Of a DNA stretch of 38,032 nt, positions 8,319 to 14,435 are shown piece after piece; within the stretch, counting starts at the first letter, position 1, and each line of letters begins with the position of its first letter. Origin of the DNA: a virus; the IMG/VR virus record IMGVR_UViG_3300025138_000112, positions 1 through 38,032 of that record; one strand, 5' to 3'. The notes under the pieces were generated by a model, which did no database searches, was not told where the DNA came from, and worked only from the letters and a program-made list of their open reading frames with translations. Both the position numbers and the translations under genes were made by a program.

Positions 8319-9956
8319 TTAATAACCAAAGGTTGAATCAGAAGGACTAAATACATCTGATTTTATTCTTAACATCCTATCTTGAGGATGGTCCATTCTT
8401 GGTCTACTCATAACCAAGTACCTTAACGCATCGTATGCGTGGTCAGCCGCGTGAGTGTCAACGTCTTCAGGGTTAGACTTAGAAAGAGGCAAAGCCTGTA
8501 TTTCTTTTATTAGATTTACACATGTATTAAACATTTGTAATCTAGGTCTTCCTGTACTATTGTTCTTTCTCAAGTGCTCATGTATCTGAGTCTTACCTGC
8601 TAACCTATTCTTATCTGCTCTTCTTAGTTTGTGTCCTTTATTAACTAAGATTTCACCAATCGTAGGACCTGTATATCCTGTCCTTGACCAAGCGGCTGTA
8701 TCTAGTACACCTGCTATGGACCTTATCTCACTCATTTCCATCTCTGTAATGGTATCTCCGAGTGCTTCACCTGTTAGACCCTTTCTGTATAGTTCTCTAT
8801 ATATTATGATGGTCTTATCTTCAGGGTCTATCACAGCCCAGAGACAACAACTTTCAGCGGCATAACCGTAGTCTACCGCTTTAACTCGTTCCCACCAACT
8901 TGGTATTTCAAATGGTGGTATAACATGTGTCTCAATTTCAAACTCTGCAAATGCCGCACCTTCTGAGATATCCCAGTTACCTTCCAACAACTGTTTACGT
9001 TGTATGGCTGGCAAGGATTGCAACATCCTTTCGTATTCACCGTCTAAAGCAAGGTGCGGATTATCTTGCAACAACGCTGGTATAAACTTTCTTGTGAGTC
9101 CGTCATGCCCTTCAAAACTTGTATTGTATTCTGCTGGCTCTACGTATCTCTTCTTAACCCAATGAGCACCTACACCCCCTGGGTTAGCTGTACACCTGAG
9201 ATATGTCTTAATCTCTGGGTTAGTTGTTCTTAGTCGTGATGCTAAGTAGTTCCAACCAAACTCTGTAGGTAAATGAGTTATCTCATCAAAACCTATCCAA
9301 CTGTACGCTTGTCCCTGATAACGATAAACATCCGCATCTCGTTCCAAGAACCCAAACTCAATCTTTGCTCCACTAGGGAACTGCCATAACTTCTCTACCT
9401 CTTTAAACTTAGCACCTTTAAATGCTATCGGGTAAAGCTCACGAGACTTATCTATCAGTTCTCGTAATTCTGGCATAGACCTTCTTAATATCAAAGCTCT
9501 GTGCTCTGCAATGTGACAGTATCGCAATGGGTCTATTAACATTGCAAAACTTTTACCACCACCTGCCGCACCACCGTAAAGAACATCCTTCTCACCTGCG
9601 GCAAGAAAGTCTGTCTGTGGTCCTTCGTTTGGCATAAAAGCCACATGAGAACCAGTGGTATCTAAATGTTGTTGTATAGCGTCAGGTAACTCTTTGGTTT
9701 CCGACTCTGTTAAAACATTAGATGTTAAAACTTTCTCTTCTTTGTCAAACTCTTTCTTGACTCTTGCTAAACTTCTTGTTAGCTTCTGAACCTTCTTACT
9801 TTTCTTCTGTAACTTGCTTTTAACTTGTAAAGCCAACTGTATATCAGAAAGTTCAGTGTTCTTTGGTCTCCCTGACTTAAGTCGTGGAGTACCATCTTTC
9901 TTTAGTATATAAGTCCCATCTGCATTTGTCAAGTAATTTTTAGTTTTATCTGCCAT
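8319..9956 (-). CDS. terL: Terminase large subunit
   Basis: A 545-aa packaging ATPase-nuclease. Walker A is GGAAGGGKS at about residues 128-136, Walker B is WIGFDEITHL with D224/E225, and a coupling region TANPGGVGAHW follows. The RNase H-like nuclease starts at VKAVDYGYA (D362), continues at GVLDTAAW, and ends at DTHAADHAYDALRYL. The first 80 residues are a basic, helical extension (KSKLQKKSKKVQKLTRSL). TerL with the portal pumps DNA into the procapsid and cuts it. It overlaps the upstream small gene by 11 nt and is followed at once by portal. Confidence 0.95.
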   Translation of the reverse strand: MADKTKNYLTNADGTYILKKDGTPRLKSGRPKNTELSDIQLALQVKSKLQKKSKKVQKLTRSLARVKKEFDKEEKVLTSNVLTESETKELPDAIQQHLDTTGSHVAFMPNEGPQTDFLAAGEKDVLYGGAAGGGKSFAMLIDPLRYCHIAEHRALILRRSMPELRELIDKSRELYPIAFKGAKFKEVEKLWQFPSGAKIEFGFLERDADVYRYQGQAYSWIGFDEITHLPTEFGWNYLASRLRTTNPEIKTYLRCTANPGGVGAHWVKKRYVEPAEYNTSFEGHDGLTRKFIPALLQDNPHLALDGEYERMLQSLPAIQRKQLLEGNWDISEGAAFAEFEIETHVIPPFEIPSWWERVKAVDYGYAAESCCLWAVIDPEDKTIIIYRELYRKGLTGEALGDTITEMEMSEIRSIAGVLDTAAWSRTGYTGPTIGEILVNKGHKLRRADKNRLAGKTQIHEHLRKNNSTGRPRLQMFNTCVNLIKEIQALPLSKSNPEDVDTHAADHAYDALRYLVMSRPRMDHPQDRMLRIKSDVFSPSDSTFGY

Positions 9957-10191
9957 ATAATTTATCTACGTGCTTTTTTAATCCTGGTCTAGACATCTTT
10001 CGTCCTGTCTCTGCTTCTAACCAGTCTACTCCAATACCTAGACTAATCTCTCCGTGAAAAACTGACTCTGATACTTCTCTAAGAACCTCCAACTCTTCGT
10101 CAATAGGTTTTAAGAAAGAACCAAACTCACTCTCTAACTCATACCCAAAGGGAATGGTTGAGGATGTTCTGGTTATATAGCCGTCTTTCAT
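9946..10191 (-). CDS. Small protein with HTH-like C-terminus
   Basis: 81 aa. The C-terminal half (SLGIGVDWLEAETGRKMSRP followed by GLKKHVDKLYG) reads as a small helix-turn-helix. I recall similar short proteins next to terL in marine phages. It overlaps TerL by 11 nt and the gene upstream by 4 nt, so it is part of the packaging operon. It could be a DNA-recognition accessory to the terminase; no function can be assigned firmly. Confidence 0.6.
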   Translation of the reverse strand: MKDGYITRTSSTIPFGYELESEFGSFLKPIDEELEVLREVSESVFHGEISLGIGVDWLEAETGRKMSRPGLKKHVDKLYGR

Positions 10192-10439
10192 TTTACTTTC
10201 CTATACTGCCTTGTTTTACTAGCTACTTTTTTGGGTTGCTTAGAATGTTGTTTTCCTTTGGCAGTGTCTTCTCGCTTTTTCTTTGTGGTTCTTGCGTACT
10301 CTGCATTTGAAAGTGCACCAATCGCCTTCTTCGGGAGATATCTCTCACCTGTCTCAGACGATTTCTTACCACTCTTAGTAGTCCATTTCTGCTTAGTCCA
10401 AGCCTTAAGACTTTGTTGTGGTTTTTTTAGATTTGGCAT
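10188..10439 (-). CDS. Small basic conserved-type phage protein
   Basis: 83 aa, highly basic, with SLKAWTKQKWTTKSGKKSSE followed by TGERYLPKKAIGALSNAEYA. The W-x5-W-x-T-x-S-GK arrangement resembles the small DUF5872-type proteins common in marine phages (resemblance judged by eye). The charge suggests nucleic-acid binding. It overlaps the next gene by 4 nt and the upstream lysine-rich gene by 35 nt. Confidence 0.65.
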   Translation of the reverse strand: MPNLKKPQQSLKAWTKQKWTTKSGKKSSETGERYLPKKAIGALSNAEYARTTKKKREDTAKGKQHSKQPKKVASKTRQYRKVK

Positions 10440-10578
10440 TTGCTTTAGCTCTTGGCTTTGTTTTTGGTTTGGTTTTAGGTTTAACTACTGGCGTATATTC
10501 TTCTGCTAGAAAGCTATTCTTGTACCATTTTGTTACATATAGTTTACATTTGTTGTAAATGTTTCTTATTTTATCCAT
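10405..10578 (-). CDS. 57-aa lysine/proline-rich small protein
   Basis: An ORF from ATG 10578 to TAA 10405, with one of the best Shine-Dalgarno sequences in the region (AGGAGGAG, 7 nt before ATG). The N-terminus (MDKIRNIYNKCKLYVTKWYK) is an amphipathic basic helix; the C-terminus is a KPKTKPKTKPRAKAN-type tail like a histone tail. It fills the otherwise empty gap between the cytidylyltransferase gene and the 83-aa gene and overlaps the latter by 35 nt. It may bind DNA; function unknown. Confidence 0.65.
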   Translation of the reverse strand: MDKIRNIYNKCKLYVTKWYKNSFLAEEYTPVVKPKTKPKTKPRAKANAKSKKTTTKS

Positions 10579-10579
10579 T

Positions 10580-11008
10580 TTATTTCTCCTCCTGTAAAGT
10601 TTTTTGATTTATTATTCTATTTTTTAAATCGCTAGAAGAAAACCTGTGCGACCTTTCGTTAAAATAATTCTGTATATTTCTTTTCTTACAAATATCTTTT
10701 CCAGTAAAGTCTTTCTCTAGATATTCTTCACCTAGTATTCTTACATCTATATGATACATAGATAAGATATCTTCTAAATCTTGTTCGGTTATATAGGGTA
10801 TGATTTCATCTATATATCCTATTGCATTAAGTTGAGTATACCTTTCAACTATTGTTTGTACTGGAGCATTTTTATCTGTTCTATCCAGTGAAGGGTCTAA
10901 TTGTAACCCTACTATAAGGTAGTCACATTGTTCTTTAGCATTACGTAACATAGCAACATGTCCCGAATGTAATAAATCAAAGGCAGAACATGTAAAGCCT
11001 ACTCTCAC
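10580..11008 (-). CDS. Cytidylyltransferase-like nucleotidyltransferase (TagD type)
   Basis: 142 aa. The N-terminus carries the nucleotidyltransferase signature FDLLHSGHVAMLRNAK (HxGH) and the C-terminus RSHRFSSSDLKNRI matches the R-x-x-x-x-S-S-S-D signature of glycerol-3-phosphate cytidylyltransferases (TagD/GCT), with a Rossmann-type core (CDYLIVGLQLDPS). The expected reaction is CTP plus a phosphorylated alcohol giving a CDP-activated product. The start is GTG, overlapping the upstream TGA by 4 nt. It is an odd metabolic gene inside the packaging operon. It could be an auxiliary gene acting on host envelope or phosphonate/glycerol-phosphate polymers; the substrate is not decided by the sequence. 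Confidence 0.8.
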   Translation of the reverse strand: MRVGFTCSAFDLLHSGHVAMLRNAKEQCDYLIVGLQLDPSLDRTDKNAPVQTIVERYTQLNAIGYIDEIIPYITEQDLEDILSMYHIDVRILGEEYLEKDFTGKDICKKRNIQNYFNERSHRFSSSDLKNRIINQKTLQEEK

Positions 11009-11193
11009 TTATAGCCACCACCAGCGGCTTTGTACTCTTTTGCTAAGAGCTGGGCTTTTCGAGCAGACCATTGTCCAGCGTTACCACCTTTAGTGCCACG
11101 CTTAATCTTCTCGAAAAGTCTCTTACGCATACTTGGTTTGGTATAATTACCAGAACTGTTTACGGTTGACTTACTTTTCTTTTTTGCTGTCAT
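11005..11193 (-). CDS. Small basic conserved-type phage protein
   Basis: 62 aa from ATG 11193 (a TTG 12 nt further upstream is a less likely start). The region PSMRKRLFEKIKRGTKGGNA followed by GQWSARKAQLLAKEYKAAGG is a pattern I recognise from short proteins in many marine phages; function unknown. Strongly basic. Overlaps the upstream 56-aa gene by 23 nt and the downstream cytidylyltransferase by 4 nt. Confidence 0.7.
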   Translation of the reverse strand: MTAKKKSKSTVNSSGNYTKPSMRKRLFEKIKRGTKGGNAGQWSARKAQLLAKEYKAAGGGYK

Positions 11194-11341
11194 TTTTCTT
11201 CCCAAAAATTATATCCCAGTTATCTCTATAGTGTTTAGAATTTGTATCTATTCTAGGCTTAGAGCCTTTACCACCGTCACTAGTCTTGTACATACTTCTG
11301 CGTAAGGGTACAGCTTTTTCATCGTTACCTATCTGTGCCAT
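11171..11341 (-). CDS. 56-aa small conserved-type phage protein
   Basis: ORF from ATG 11341 to TAA 11171, encoding MAQIGNDEKAVPLRRSMYKT at the start and then SDGGKGSKPRIDTNSKHYRD and NWDIIFGKK. The SDGGKGSKPR and NWD-IFGKK motifs recur in small proteins of marine phages, which supports it as a real gene. It starts one base after the upstream stop (11343) and overlaps the following gene by 23 nt. Function unknown. Confidence 0.7.
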   Translation of the reverse strand: MAQIGNDEKAVPLRRSMYKTSDGGKGSKPRIDTNSKHYRDNWDIIFGKKNDSKKEK

Positions 11342-11342
11342 G

Positions 11343-11633
11343 TTACCACTTTACCTTATCAGCCCAATATGCGGCTGACATCTTACCCTTTGCAATGTTC
11401 TTACCATGTCTTGCTTTAAAAGACTTCCTCTTAGCTTTCATCTTAGCTGACTCCCCTGCTTTAGGAGCACCAGCAGTACTTGCACCCTTCTGACCAAAAC
11501 GTATTGTTTTAATCTTATCCCCTTCTTTAGCCACAACGATGTGCGACTTCTTAGGGTGGCTCGGTGTTCCTTTAGGTTTGTTGTATCCTGAAACTCCTGC
11601 TCGTTTTAATCTACTATCTTTTTCTTTTGGCAT
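11343..11633 (-). CDS. Small basic conserved-type phage protein
   Basis: 96 aa, basic. Contains PSHPKKSHIVVAKEGDKIKT, IRFGQKGASTAG, and the C-terminus SFKARHGKNIAKGKMSAAYW followed by ADKVKW. This end is a well-known pattern in short phage proteins located near the terminase genes; its role is unknown, perhaps DNA-binding. Its ATG shares one base with the upstream TerS stop, so the two are translationally coupled. Confidence 0.75.
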   Translation of the reverse strand: MPKEKDSRLKRAGVSGYNKPKGTPSHPKKSHIVVAKEGDKIKTIRFGQKGASTAGAPKAGESAKMKAKRKSFKARHGKNIAKGKMSAAYWADKVKW

Positions 11634-12073
11634 TAGTTTTCTACCTCTTGATATGTTGCTTCTTCTGCTTCTATTACTACTGGGGCTTTATCTGGCATTA
11701 AAAAGATACCACCACTGTTTACACTGTGATTAATATCTATCTTATCTACCTTACTTACCCCTACCCTATCTAGTAAAGTCTGTGCCGCACTCAGCTTATT
11801 AGCCGCTTGCACTACAGGCTTTGTAGACTCCATTATTTCTACCACTTTAAAGGCGGCTCTAGGAGCAGAGTTAGCTAGTATCTCTTGAGTGAGTTCTAGT
11901 ATCTCGGACTTTAAAGTCTTAACAACATGATGATAGTGGCTGGTATAACCTGCAAGCTCTGCGGCTTTCTTTGCATCACCTTTAGTATCTACAAGATGAG
12001 TAAGGAAAGACTTCTGCTTTTCAGTCAGTTCTCTTTTTGTTGCTGTTTGATTAATGCTTGGTAGTATAGCCAT
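11633..12073 (-). CDS. terS: Terminase small subunit
   Basis: 146 aa. The N-terminal part LTEKQKSFLTHLVDTKGDAK followed by KAAELAGYTSHYHHVVKTLK is the typical HTH of small terminase subunits (KQ-x-F-x-x-x-x-GDAKKAA-AGY), followed by an oligomerising helix region and an acidic C-terminus. TerS recognises the packaging site and recruits TerL. It heads the leftward operon. No Shine-Dalgarno precedes the ATG, and the promoter -10 box (12080-12085) places the transcription start at or within a base of the ATG, suggesting a leaderless message. Confidence 0.85.
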   Translation of the reverse strand: MAILPSINQTATKRELTEKQKSFLTHLVDTKGDAKKAAELAGYTSHYHHVVKTLKSEILELTQEILANSAPRAAFKVVEIMESTKPVVQAANKLSAAQTLLDRVGVSKVDKIDINHSVNSGGIFLMPDKAPVVIEAEEATYQEVEN

Positions 12074-12079
12074 GAATCT

Positions 12080-12108
12080 AGTATACAGTCGTATTTAAAG
12101 ATTGTCAA
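12080..12108 (-). promoter_or_regulatory. Leftward sigma70 promoter for the packaging/head operon
   Basis: Minus strand: TTGACA (12108-12103), 17-nt spacer, TATACT (12085-12080). This differs from consensus at a single base. The predicted start point falls on the terS ATG. The -35 box lies 14 nt from the -35 box of the rightward promoter, so RNA polymerase binding at the two could interfere. Confidence 0.85.
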
Positions 12109-12122
12109 GTTTAAATTAGGGC

Positions 12123-12151
12123 TTGACAAAAGTAGTTTTCGTTGCTATAAT
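12123..12151 (+). promoter_or_regulatory. Consensus rightward sigma70 promoter
   Basis: TTGACA (12123-12128), exactly 17 nt, TATAAT (12146-12151): a perfect consensus promoter. It is preceded by GC, giving the GCTTGACA shared with the other rightward promoters. Predicted transcript start is near 12158, about 875 nt before the first rightward gene, so the RNA crosses the whole left arm of the inverted duplication. Confidence 0.9.
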
Positions 12152-12403
12152 ATTATTGTACCCCCAGCGGTCAATATAGACAATCCCTTGTCACCATCCT
12201 AACAAAACAATCACCTCAAATAAATACTTCCTAGACTATAAAACTTTAAAGGTTTTAGTGTCGGGGCGTTAACTAGTTCTGGTTAATGGTCAATATCTGA
12301 TATTATGTGTAACCATGCTATAGATATATAGGGTAGGGGGAGTGGTCTCCTGCCACCCCCTTAGTAACCTGAGAGAGGTGGTCTCAATAGACCATCAGTG
12401 TCA
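12152..12403 (+). other. Untranslated leader with hairpins, no gene seen
   Basis: No credible coding frame. Small structures are visible: a 13-bp palindrome AATATCTGATATT (12292-12304); a hairpin GGGGG-A-GTGG / CCACCCCC (12336-12360); and TGGTCT-CAAT-AGACCA (12379-12394), a 6-bp stem with a tetraloop. None is followed by a T-run. They lie just outside the left arm of the inverted duplication. Confidence 0.5.
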
Positions 12404-12669
12404 TCCAAACTCTGAAGCTTGGAAGACTTCAAGGCTATCTAAGCTAAAGCAAATCTATTCGATAAACATTCCAGACTTTCTTAGTGAAAAGCTCTTGAAG
12501 TCTACCCAAGTGAACCACTTTTCTTTGTCAAGACCAAGCTTGAAAGCCTTCACTGATGCAGTATCATAACATATCAGAGAGTCTTTGTCAAACTTATAGC
12601 CTAATTACTTTATATGCGTGAAGCAGTGAAGTCTTTCTTTCTCGAAAGCTTTCAACATGTATTCCCCAT
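12404..12669 (-). pseudogene. Decayed inverted copy of the 91-aa early gene
   Basis: The minus strand here aligns by eye with 13229-13535 along its length. Positions 12474-12494 are an exact 21-nt reverse complement of 13430-13450, 12581-12605 match 13306-13330 at 24 of 25 bases, and 12404-12425 match 13514-13535 at 21 of 22. The start equivalent is the ATG at 12669. The frame is broken by indels and stops soon after it. Two frames still show fragments of the intact protein, for example LDKEKWFT (intact: LAKEKRFT) and ELFTKKV. The terminator stem of the intact copy is also decayed. Confidence 0.8.
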
Positions 12670-12870
12670 GCTTAACTAAAAAGATTTATGAACCGTTGAA
12701 CACACAGCACTGTAAAGCCTTCCAAGCAATTAAAGTCAGACACCTCATGGCTATCTAATGTCTCCAACACTCCAATCCCACTAACGATTAAATCTCAAGC
12801 TACCCATCTCAACTATTAAAACCTTGAAAACTTACTAAGTTTCCGTTGTTTGCGTAATCAGCACCACCAT
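12670..12870 (-). pseudogene. Decayed inverted copy of the 63-aa early gene
   Basis: The minus strand from ATG 12870, preceded by a perfect AGGAGG, resembles 13034-13225. GTTTGCG-type and AACAACG segments near the start and ATTAAAGTCAG near 12730 match the reverse complement of the intact gene. A 4-nt deletion in ATTACTTATGC (here ATTACGC) shifts the frame and a TAG follows after eleven codons. It continues directly into the decayed copy of the second gene, so gene order is kept. Confidence 0.75.
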
Positions 12871-12905
12871 TTCCTCCTAACAATTTCTGGTTTACAAGAA
12901 CATAA

Positions 12906-12993
12906 AGATTTTCAAGATACAAATGTTTACAAGTAAAACCTTTTACTACGCTAAAGCTTCATAAAAGCTCAAGCATTTGTATCTTGAAAATCT
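12906..12993. repeat. Perfect 20-bp inverted repeat at the centre
   Basis: AGATTTTCAAGATACAAATG at 12906-12925 is exactly complementary to 12974-12993, with a 48-nt loop. Flanking AACAT/ATGTT and ACAAG/CTTGT extend the stem to about 12894-13013. The loop has its own small hairpins (AGCTT/AAGCT). This is the best preserved part of the inverted duplication and ends about 10 nt before the Shine-Dalgarno of the 63-aa gene. Confidence 0.9.
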
Positions 12994-13033
12994 CCATGTT
13001 TTAATCTTGTAAAGAAATTATAAGGAGAAAATA

Positions 13034-13225
13034 ATGATACTAATTACTTATGCAAACAACGAAACCTTAGAGTTTTCTACAGTTTCAACAGCCGAGATGT
13101 GCACCTTGAGTTTACTCTTAAGTGGCATCGAAGCATTGGGAATTAGATGCAATGATGCATCTGACTTTAACCGCTTGCAAGACTACATTGCTGGCATTCA
13201 ACAATCCATAAATCTTAGGAGATAA
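13034..13225 (+). CDS. Small early protein, function unknown
   Basis: 63 aa, starting MILITYANNETLEFSTVSTA, with AAGGAG 8 nt upstream. Beginning with two short strands and then helices, with no recognisable domain. First rightward gene; followed after 3 nt by the 91-aa gene and then a terminator, so the two make a short early unit. A broken inverted copy exists at 12670-12870. Early position suggests a host-takeover or regulatory role, but nothing in the sequence shows it. Confidence 0.6.
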   Translation: MILITYANNETLEFSTVSTAEMCTLSLLLSGIEALGIRCNDASDFNRLQDYIAGIQQSINLRR

Positions 13226-13228
13226 ACC

Positions 13229-13504
13229 ATGGAAAATACATTCGATATAAACGCTTTCGACAAAGAAAGACTTCAAAGCCCTGCTTCATTCAAACAATGT
13301 CAGGGATTAGGCTATAAGTTTGCCAAAGACCCAAGCACTGATAAAATGAATTGGAGACTGCAAAAGCAGATTCAGGGTTGCTTATATGGTCTTGCCAAAG
13401 AAAAGCGATTCACTTTCAAGAAGGCAAACGAGCTTTTCACTAAGAAAGTCCTCCCGAAGGCTTATTTCGATAAGATAGATTTGTATCTTAAAGAGAATAG
13501 CTAA
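13229..13504 (+). CDS. Small early protein, function unknown
   Basis: 91 aa, starting MENTFDINAFDKERLQSPAS, with AGGAG upstream. Basic and helical, with LGYKFAKDPSTDKMNWRLQK and KEKRFTFKKANELFTKKVLP. No family recognised. It ends just before a strong terminator (13513-13545). A frameshifted inverted copy lies at 12404-12669. The residue pattern left in both frames of the copy indicates that the protein was once under selection there too. Confidence 0.65.
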   Translation: MENTFDINAFDKERLQSPASFKQCQGLGYKFAKDPSTDKMNWRLQKQIQGCLYGLAKEKRFTFKKANELFTKKVLPKAYFDKIDLYLKENS

Positions 13505-13512
13505 CCTTAAAG

Positions 13513-13545
13513 CCTTCCAAGCTACAGAGTTTGGAAGGTTTTTTT
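13513..13545 (+). terminator. Rho-independent terminator of the first early unit
   Basis: CCTTCCAA (13513-13520) and TTGGAAGG (13531-13538) form a perfect 8-bp stem with a 10-nt loop, followed by seven T. It isolates the first two rightward genes from the rest. Confidence 0.9.
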
Positions 13546-13864
13546 ATGTCTATTGTTCCCTTTGAAGACAGGTTACTTTATAATGATGAAGGCTGTTTAT
13601 ATGGGGTTCTAGTCGACCACTCCAAAGAGGTTAATTAAACCTAATTAGGTTAATTTAAGACTCGAGCTTAAGATGGGTCGGTTGGTTGAGGGACGTATTT
13701 AAATTGTTCGGTTGGTTGAGGGAGTATTTAGGTTAAAATACAGCACAAATGTCCTAATTTAGGTAAGAAAACACCCAATATTTACAAATAAGTTTGTATT
13801 TATTTAAAATATATGTTAAATTTATAGTTTTTTTGTTTTATCTTTAATCTTTTACTTTAATATT
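13546..13864. other. AT-rich non-coding region with repeats (origin candidate)
   Basis: No convincing gene; a 30-codon frame from 13546 has no ribosome binding site. The stretch holds a 14-bp perfect palindrome AACCTAATTAGGTT (13638-13651) next to TTAATTAA, a tandem direct repeat (13678-13730), and then more than 100 bp of very AT-rich DNA with T-runs (about 13770-13864). This combination of palindromes, iterons and an AT-rich unwinding-type tract between early units is what a replication origin could look like, but no primase or initiator site is identified. Confidence 0.45.
13678..13730 (+). repeat. Tandem direct repeat TCGGTTGGTTGAGGGA(C)GTATTTA
   Basis: Two units, 13678-13701 and 13708-13730, start-to-start period 30 bp, identical except for one extra C in the first. 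The period is close to three helical turns, so proteins bound to both would face the same side. Confidence 0.85.
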
Positions 13865-13899
13865 ATAAATATATCTTAAGATTAGTGAAACGCTTGACA
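13865..13899 (+). repeat. Upstream promoter element, copy A
   Basis: A 35-bp block beginning ATAAATATATCTTAAGATTA and ending GCTTGACA, repeated at 14401-14435 with 33 of 35 bases identical. It contains the perfect palindrome ATCTTAAGAT (13873-13882), centred about 17 bp upstream of the -35 box, and ends with TTGACA. Confidence 0.85.
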
Positions 13900-13922
13900 C
13901 GATTCTCGGCTTGGGGCATGAT
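13894..13922 (+). promoter_or_regulatory. Rightward promoter, copy A
   Basis: TTGACA (13894-13899), 17-nt spacer, CATGAT (13917-13922, four of six consensus bases). It lies 54 nt upstream of the next gene start and directly after the ATCTTAAGAT element, which may be an operator or activator site. Confidence 0.65.
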
Positions 13923-13975
13923 GGTCGGGTCAGCAAGGGATGTTCCTTGTAAAACAAAGCAACGGAGATAATAAA

Positions 13976-14182
13976 ATGATAGTTTTTAACTACAAAAGTA
14001 AAAAAGAATTGGCAGAAAACATCGGTAACCGTTTAAATTACATCGAAACTAGTATGTTTGGTGATGAATATTTATCAAATGGTGTATTAACTGGAGCAAA
14101 TAGACCTCACATTACTGGAAAAGGTAGAGAGTTTTTTGCAAATGTTACTATGAAAGATAACTTAATAGCGGCGGTCAAGTAA
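13976..14182 (+). CDS. Small early protein, conserved-type, function unknown
   Basis: 68 aa starting MIVFNYKSKKELAENIGNRL, with GGAGATAATAAA before the ATG. An in-frame codon at 13940 would extend it, but without a ribosome binding site. The pattern NYKSKKEL-x-E-x-IG, ETSMFG-EY and F-ANVTM-NLIA-V is one I recall from short proteins in many podoviruses; no function known. First gene after promoter A. Confidence 0.7.
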   Translation: MIVFNYKSKKELAENIGNRLNYIETSMFGDEYLSNGVLTGANRPHITGKGREFFANVTMKDNLIAAVK

Positions 14183-14183
14183 T

Positions 14184-14396
14184 ATGAAACAGTTCACAAA
14201 CTTACAAAAAGCACAACGGTATATCAATGAGTTAGGTTACTTTGTTAATGAGAGACATTCACTTAGAGAGGACAAGTCTTTTATATATCAGCACAAGTTT
14301 TCTAAAAGTAAGCACTTGTTTCTTAAATCCGACTACACTTTTTTAAGTAAAGGCTCTATGGAAATGGGGACTGTGTGGACTATTCAAACTTTCTAA
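14184..14396 (+). CDS. Small early protein, function unknown
   Basis: 70 aa, starting MKQFTNLQKAQRYINELGYF, one base after the previous stop. Basic with aromatic residues (KHLFLKSDYTFLSKG). No family recognised. It shares the promoter A transcript with the preceding gene and ends just before promoter copy B. Confidence 0.6.
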   Translation: MKQFTNLQKAQRYINELGYFVNERHSLREDKSFIYQHKFSKSKHLFLKSDYTFLSKGSMEMGTVWTIQTF

Positions 14397-14400
14397 GATA

Positions 14401-14435
14401 ATAAATATATCTTAAGATTAGAGAAATGCTTGACA
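14401..14435 (+). repeat. Upstream promoter element, copy B
   Basis: Second copy of the 35-bp element of 13865-13899, with only two differences, again containing ATCTTAAGAT (14409-14418) and ending in GCTTGACA. It begins 5 nt after the stop of the upstream gene. Confidence 0.85.

Larger units (their letters stand above)
12404..13535. repeat. Large imperfect inverted duplication
   Basis: Left arm about 12404-12925, right arm about 12974-13535, centre near 12950-12970. It includes a two-gene cassette with its 5' leader and terminator. Matching anchors drift by only about 40 nt over 1.1 kb, so the arms are collinear. The right arm is intact; the left arm is decayed. A transcript from the 12123 promoter contains both arms and could fold into a very long imperfect hairpin. 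Confidence 0.85.

Noticed and set aside
12404-13535. CRISPR array or transposon terminal repeats as the cause of the inverted duplication
   Set aside because: There is no short repeat-spacer pattern, no transposase and no target-site duplication; the arms are copies of a gene cassette.
13546-13638. 30-codon frame after the first early terminator
   Set aside because: Starts inside the terminator T-run, has no ribosome binding site, and is too short to support without homology.
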